This document shows, one piece after another, positions 60,962-64,000 of a stretch of 64,000 nucleotides of DNA. The stretch's first letter is position 1. Every line of letters starts with the position of its first letter. Both the position numbers and the translations under genes were made by a program. The stretch comes from Tolypeutes matacus. Taxonomy: Eukaryota; Chordata; Mammalia; Cingulata; Chlamyphoridae. The stretch spans positions 3,834,258-3,898,257 of the forward strand of contig JAKSZT010054569.1 of NCBI GenBank assembly GCA_026826555.1, written 5' to 3'. The notes beneath the pieces were generated by a model. That model ran no database searches and was not told the origin of the DNA. It saw only the letters and a program-made list of their open reading frames with translations.

Positions 60962-61545
60962 TGTGGCAGCTTGTTATTATTTATGAATTCCAAAAAGAGA
61001 TATTGATTAAGTTTATAAACTGGTCTGTTCCTCTGGGTGTGATACCCCTTGACTGTATTAAATCCAAAGTTTTACATTTACTTGATTATGTTAAGATTAG
61101 GGCTTTGATTTGACCACATCATTAAGGTGACCCTTTGTGGGCTACATAAAAAGACAATCAAGGAGACACACAGAAGGAGATATACAGGAGAACACAGAAA
61201 AAGACAGTCTTGATGCTGGAGCCTCGGGGAGAGAGAAGCCATTTGTCTGATGGTTTGCAGCTGAATAGAACAGAACAGCTGAGCCCTATGCCAGCCTACA
61301 GCTGCGACGGGAAGAAGCTGGGCCCACGGAGCCTTAAGAAGAAAGAGGAAGGCTGAACCCTCATAGATATCGCCCACCATCTTGCTTCAACACATGGCAA
61401 CAAACTTTGGTGAGAAAATTAACCTTGAGTTGGACTCTTTAAGCACTTGTAACTGTAAGCTTCTACCCAAATAAATAATAGCCTTTATAAAAAGCCAACA
61501 GATTTCTGGTAATTTGCATCAGCACCCCTTTGGCTGACTAATACA
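60962..61545 (+). mobile_element. Solo LTR copy F
   Basis: Begins TGTGGCAGCTTGTTATTATT and ends TGGCTGACTAATACA, the family ends. The duplication is GTAGG (60957-60961) and ATAGG (61546-61550), four of five matching. AAATAAATAATAGCC and TTATAAAAAGCC lie near the end. At 584 bases it is the shortest copy because of internal deletions. Confidence 0.85.
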
Positions 61546-61859
61546 ATAGGAGATGATAAAGCAGCTTTCTCTCCTTAGAAAAAGAGAAAGCAGGGCCTTA
61601 GCATGGTGAGCTCACAGAGATAATAACTTTTAAAAGTTTTCTTAAATAAATAAGGAAAAGTAGAGTGAAAAAGTCATTTAATTACAGTGAGGTTTAATGA
61701 AGCTATTTGAAAATGTGCCTAAAAGAAGGGCTTTTTAAAGTTTATTCCACATAATATCTAGGCTTGGGTTTGTTGTATAAATCACAGTAATTAGTATTAG
61801 TAATTAAGAAATGTTTGTCCTGTTATTTTAACAATTATTTTTTATAACAATCATAGTAA
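61546..61859. other. No feature recognised
   Basis: AT-rich unique-looking sequence. Confidence 0.4.
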
Positions 61860-62035
61860 CGGGGATGATAATGGATAACATTTACCGAGTGTTCTGTGTT
61901 AGTCACTAATCTAAGCAGTGTATTAACTCATTTAATCTTTACCGTCATTCTCAGAAATAGGTTGCTATATCCTCATTTTTTTCAGATAAGGAAACCAAGG
62001 CATGCAACTAGTAGGTGGCAAAGCTGGAATACTGT
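61860..62035 (-). repeat. MIR SINE, antisense
   Basis: TTAACTCATTTAATCTTTAC, CAGATAAGGAAACCAAGGC and CAACTAGTAGGTGGCAAAGC are in antisense MIR order. Confidence 0.75.
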
Positions 62036-62411
62036 AAGTATTGTGTGTTTGCATTTACCCACTGCTTGAAGTTCCTTGGCCGGTTGGGTCAATCCTACTC
62101 TAACTTAGCACTACAAGTCACATTATAGCCGCAGTTTTAATGGAATTTAGAAGAAACTAAGAGTTCTCTAGAGGGAATGCCTATCTGAATCCTTTTCATT
62201 TCAGGGAAGGAAATAATAGAAGTAGGCTTGATATATAAGCTTAATTTTCTATAACTCTAAACCCACTATTTCAAAGACAACTGTAAATGCATGAGACAGG
62301 AACTGGCTTGTAAACTGTAGGTGTTTCTAGTACACTGTTTAGCACATAGTCTCTGCTCAATAAGTATTTTTTTTTTAATCAAAGCAGAAATGAATCCATG
62401 TATATCACAGG
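62036..62411. other. No gene; L2 end
   Basis: CACTGTTTAGCACATAGTCT and CTGCTCAATAAGTATTTTT (near 62334-62370) are a sense L2 or MIR end. The rest is unclassified. Confidence 0.45.
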
Positions 62412-62481
62412 ACATACAGACATGTACACAGACATACAGACATGTATGTACAGACATACAGACATGTACATACAGACATTT
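62412..62481. repeat. 20- to 22-bp tandem repeat, about three copies
   Basis: Units ACATACAGACATGTACACAG (62412-62431), a 22-base ATGT variant (62432-62453) and a 22-base variant ending in TACATACAG (62454-62475), then a partial unit. Each unit contains the palindrome-like ACATGT. Confidence 0.85.
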
Positions 62482-63715
62482 AACACCAAGGAAGTAAACC
62501 AGATAGTTTCCTAAGCCCCTTTATTTTTTAAGTAGTAGCTGATTAGTCTCAACTACAGAAAAGGATAGAAAGGAAGGGTAGCTGGAGAGAATAGAGAGGA
62601 AGAGAAGAACAAATGTAGGGAGCATATGGCTGAGATAACCAGTAAGGAGGATAATAGATGATCTTCACTAATGTCTTACTTTACATAGATAGTTGCTTTA
62701 CTTTTGGTTTGCTAGGACTCTCGTTTTTTTTTTTTCTGAAAGGTGAAAATGTAATTAAGATGTATCTTTCACCACTCCCATATACATGCACAAACACAAA
62801 CACAAACATTTACTCTCCATTAAAAACATCCTCTGAAATAAAAGTGAGAAAAAATCAGAGCAAAATTTCTAAATTCATGCATTCATTTTTTTAGTTTTTA
62901 TCAACCCAGTTATTTTCAGTTACTATTCATTAAAAACTGTAAGATATGTCGGTGTCAGGGCCATATGTTGAAGCTCAATGGGATTGTTTTTCTTCTAGCA
63001 TTCTCTATATTTTATTGGCAGGTTTTCTTAGTAAAATATGTCATCTGGAAGAGCTCATTCTGCATGGATGATGATTTCCATAGGTTATGTTTTCAGGCTG
63101 AATCATAATCTTTTGTAGTCATAATCTGCTGAAATTCTCATCACACTCATACAACATTTAAAACATTTTGGTTTTTTTTTTTCCAAAATGAAATACAAGA
63201 GTTTTCCCCATCTTCACAATAAAACCAATATCAAATTGTCTTGGCAGAATCTTTAATTATGGGTTGGGTGTAGGTAATTAAGTATTAGAATTTAAAATTC
63301 AACCACAGAGTTGAAGAACTTAGTATTTTATGTATTCTTAACAAAGTTTGTTTGCATCGGCCAAAAATGTTACATTGCGTGACTTGATTCTGTTACAACT
63401 AAGATTGTTAGAACTTGTATTTTGCGCCCTTGCTACACATGTACATTGTAAATATTGCATAAGAAGATTGGAATGCAAGAGCCATAAAAATAATTGCAGG
63501 CTATTACATAATCACAAGGCTGTTCTATTCTTTATTAGTCCAGTCTCATCAGACACAGTAAAATATATATAGTGAATAAAAATAGAATCGGTTCCAGAAT
63601 GTATTTGCTTTTACGTTTTCTTTAGAGATAAGATTATAATTCCTACAATTGTGGATCATAATGTTTCTTTTTTTAAAAAAATCAGTAGAAAAAATAGGGC
63701 TCTCTTTAATATAAG
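62482..63715. other. No feature recognised
   Basis: AT-rich unique-looking sequence with poly(T) runs near 62726-62735 and 63171-63182. Frames under 80 codons have no recognisable domain. Confidence 0.4.
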
Positions 63716-63725
63716 AACTGATCTA

Positions 63726-63831
63726 AGGGGAGCCCATGTGGCTCAGTGGTTGAGCGCCGGCTTCCCACATACGAGGTCCCAGGTTCAATCACCGGCCCCA
63801 GTACCTCAAAACAAAAAACAAAAAACAAAAA
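63726..63831 (+). repeat. Short DAS-type SINE with 10-bp duplication
   Basis: The head GCCCATGTGGCTCAGTGGTT and a B-box region AGGTTCAATCACCGGCCCC resemble a further subtype. The tail is AAACAAAAAACAAAAAAC. AACTGATCTA is perfect at 63716-63725 and 63832-63841. Confidence 0.9.
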
Positions 63832-64000
63832 AACTGATCTACATTTATCAGAAAGTCATTTATATGAGTGTTCGTATGTATATTGTGTATATATGCATGT
63901 ATATAAACATATTTCTTTAAAGGGAGATTCTTAATGAATATATACTGTGTTCAGGGCACTGTGGTAGTCTGCAAAGAAATGTAAAGGTGAATTAGACAAT

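Overview
This window looks like ordinary AT-rich euchromatin from a placental mammal, most probably an armadillo or another xenarthran. The main evidence is fourteen copies of a tRNA-derived SINE with the head GCGGCTGTGGCTCAATCAGT or GGATGTGGCTCAA, which I recognise as the DAS-SINE type known from the nine-banded armadillo. They sit among mammalian LINE-1, LINE-2 (L2), MIR and MER5 repeats. Family names come from memory of consensus sequences, not from a search.

I find no intact host protein-coding gene, no exon I can recognise, and no tRNA, rRNA or CRISPR array. Every reading frame over 60 codons is either chance or a remnant of a retroelement. The one gene-derived sequence is a processed RPL23A pseudogene (14.12-15.35 kb). 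It carries frameshifts and is split by a solo retroviral LTR. The window is therefore intergenic or a large intron.

Layout. 0-1.6 kb: L2 piece and an old antisense L1 cut by a SINE. 2-13.3 kb: mostly unique sequence with five DAS-type SINEs, two of them dimeric, L2 and MIR pieces, and a perfect 14-bp hairpin. 14-15.4 kb: MIR holding the RPL23A retrocopy, which holds an LTR. 16.1-17.9 kb: sense L1 with a SINE. 18.6-25.5 kb: an old antisense L1 interrupted by a nearly full-length antisense L1, which itself holds an LTR and a SINE. 25.5-33.7 kb: unique sequence with diverged L1, L2, MIR and SINEs. 33.7-38.2 kb: three LTRs of one family, the third inside an L1 that is inside another L1. 38.2-45.3 kb: mostly unique. 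45.3-48.4 kb: two L1 3' ends in opposite orientation plus a third fragment. 48.7-57 kb: the longest mostly unique blocks, with three SINEs and an L2 piece between them. 57-60.3 kb: old L1 3' ends. 61-61.5 kb: sixth LTR. 61.6-64 kb: unique, a short minisatellite and a last SINE.

The history can be read from target-site duplications: MIR and L2 are oldest, then old L1s and the RPL23A retrocopy, then the younger L1 and the LTR family. The DAS-SINEs with near-perfect duplications and similar sequences look youngest. No new biological system is evident. The most informative structures are the nested insertions, one candidate L1 3' transduction, and the set of six solo LTRs.
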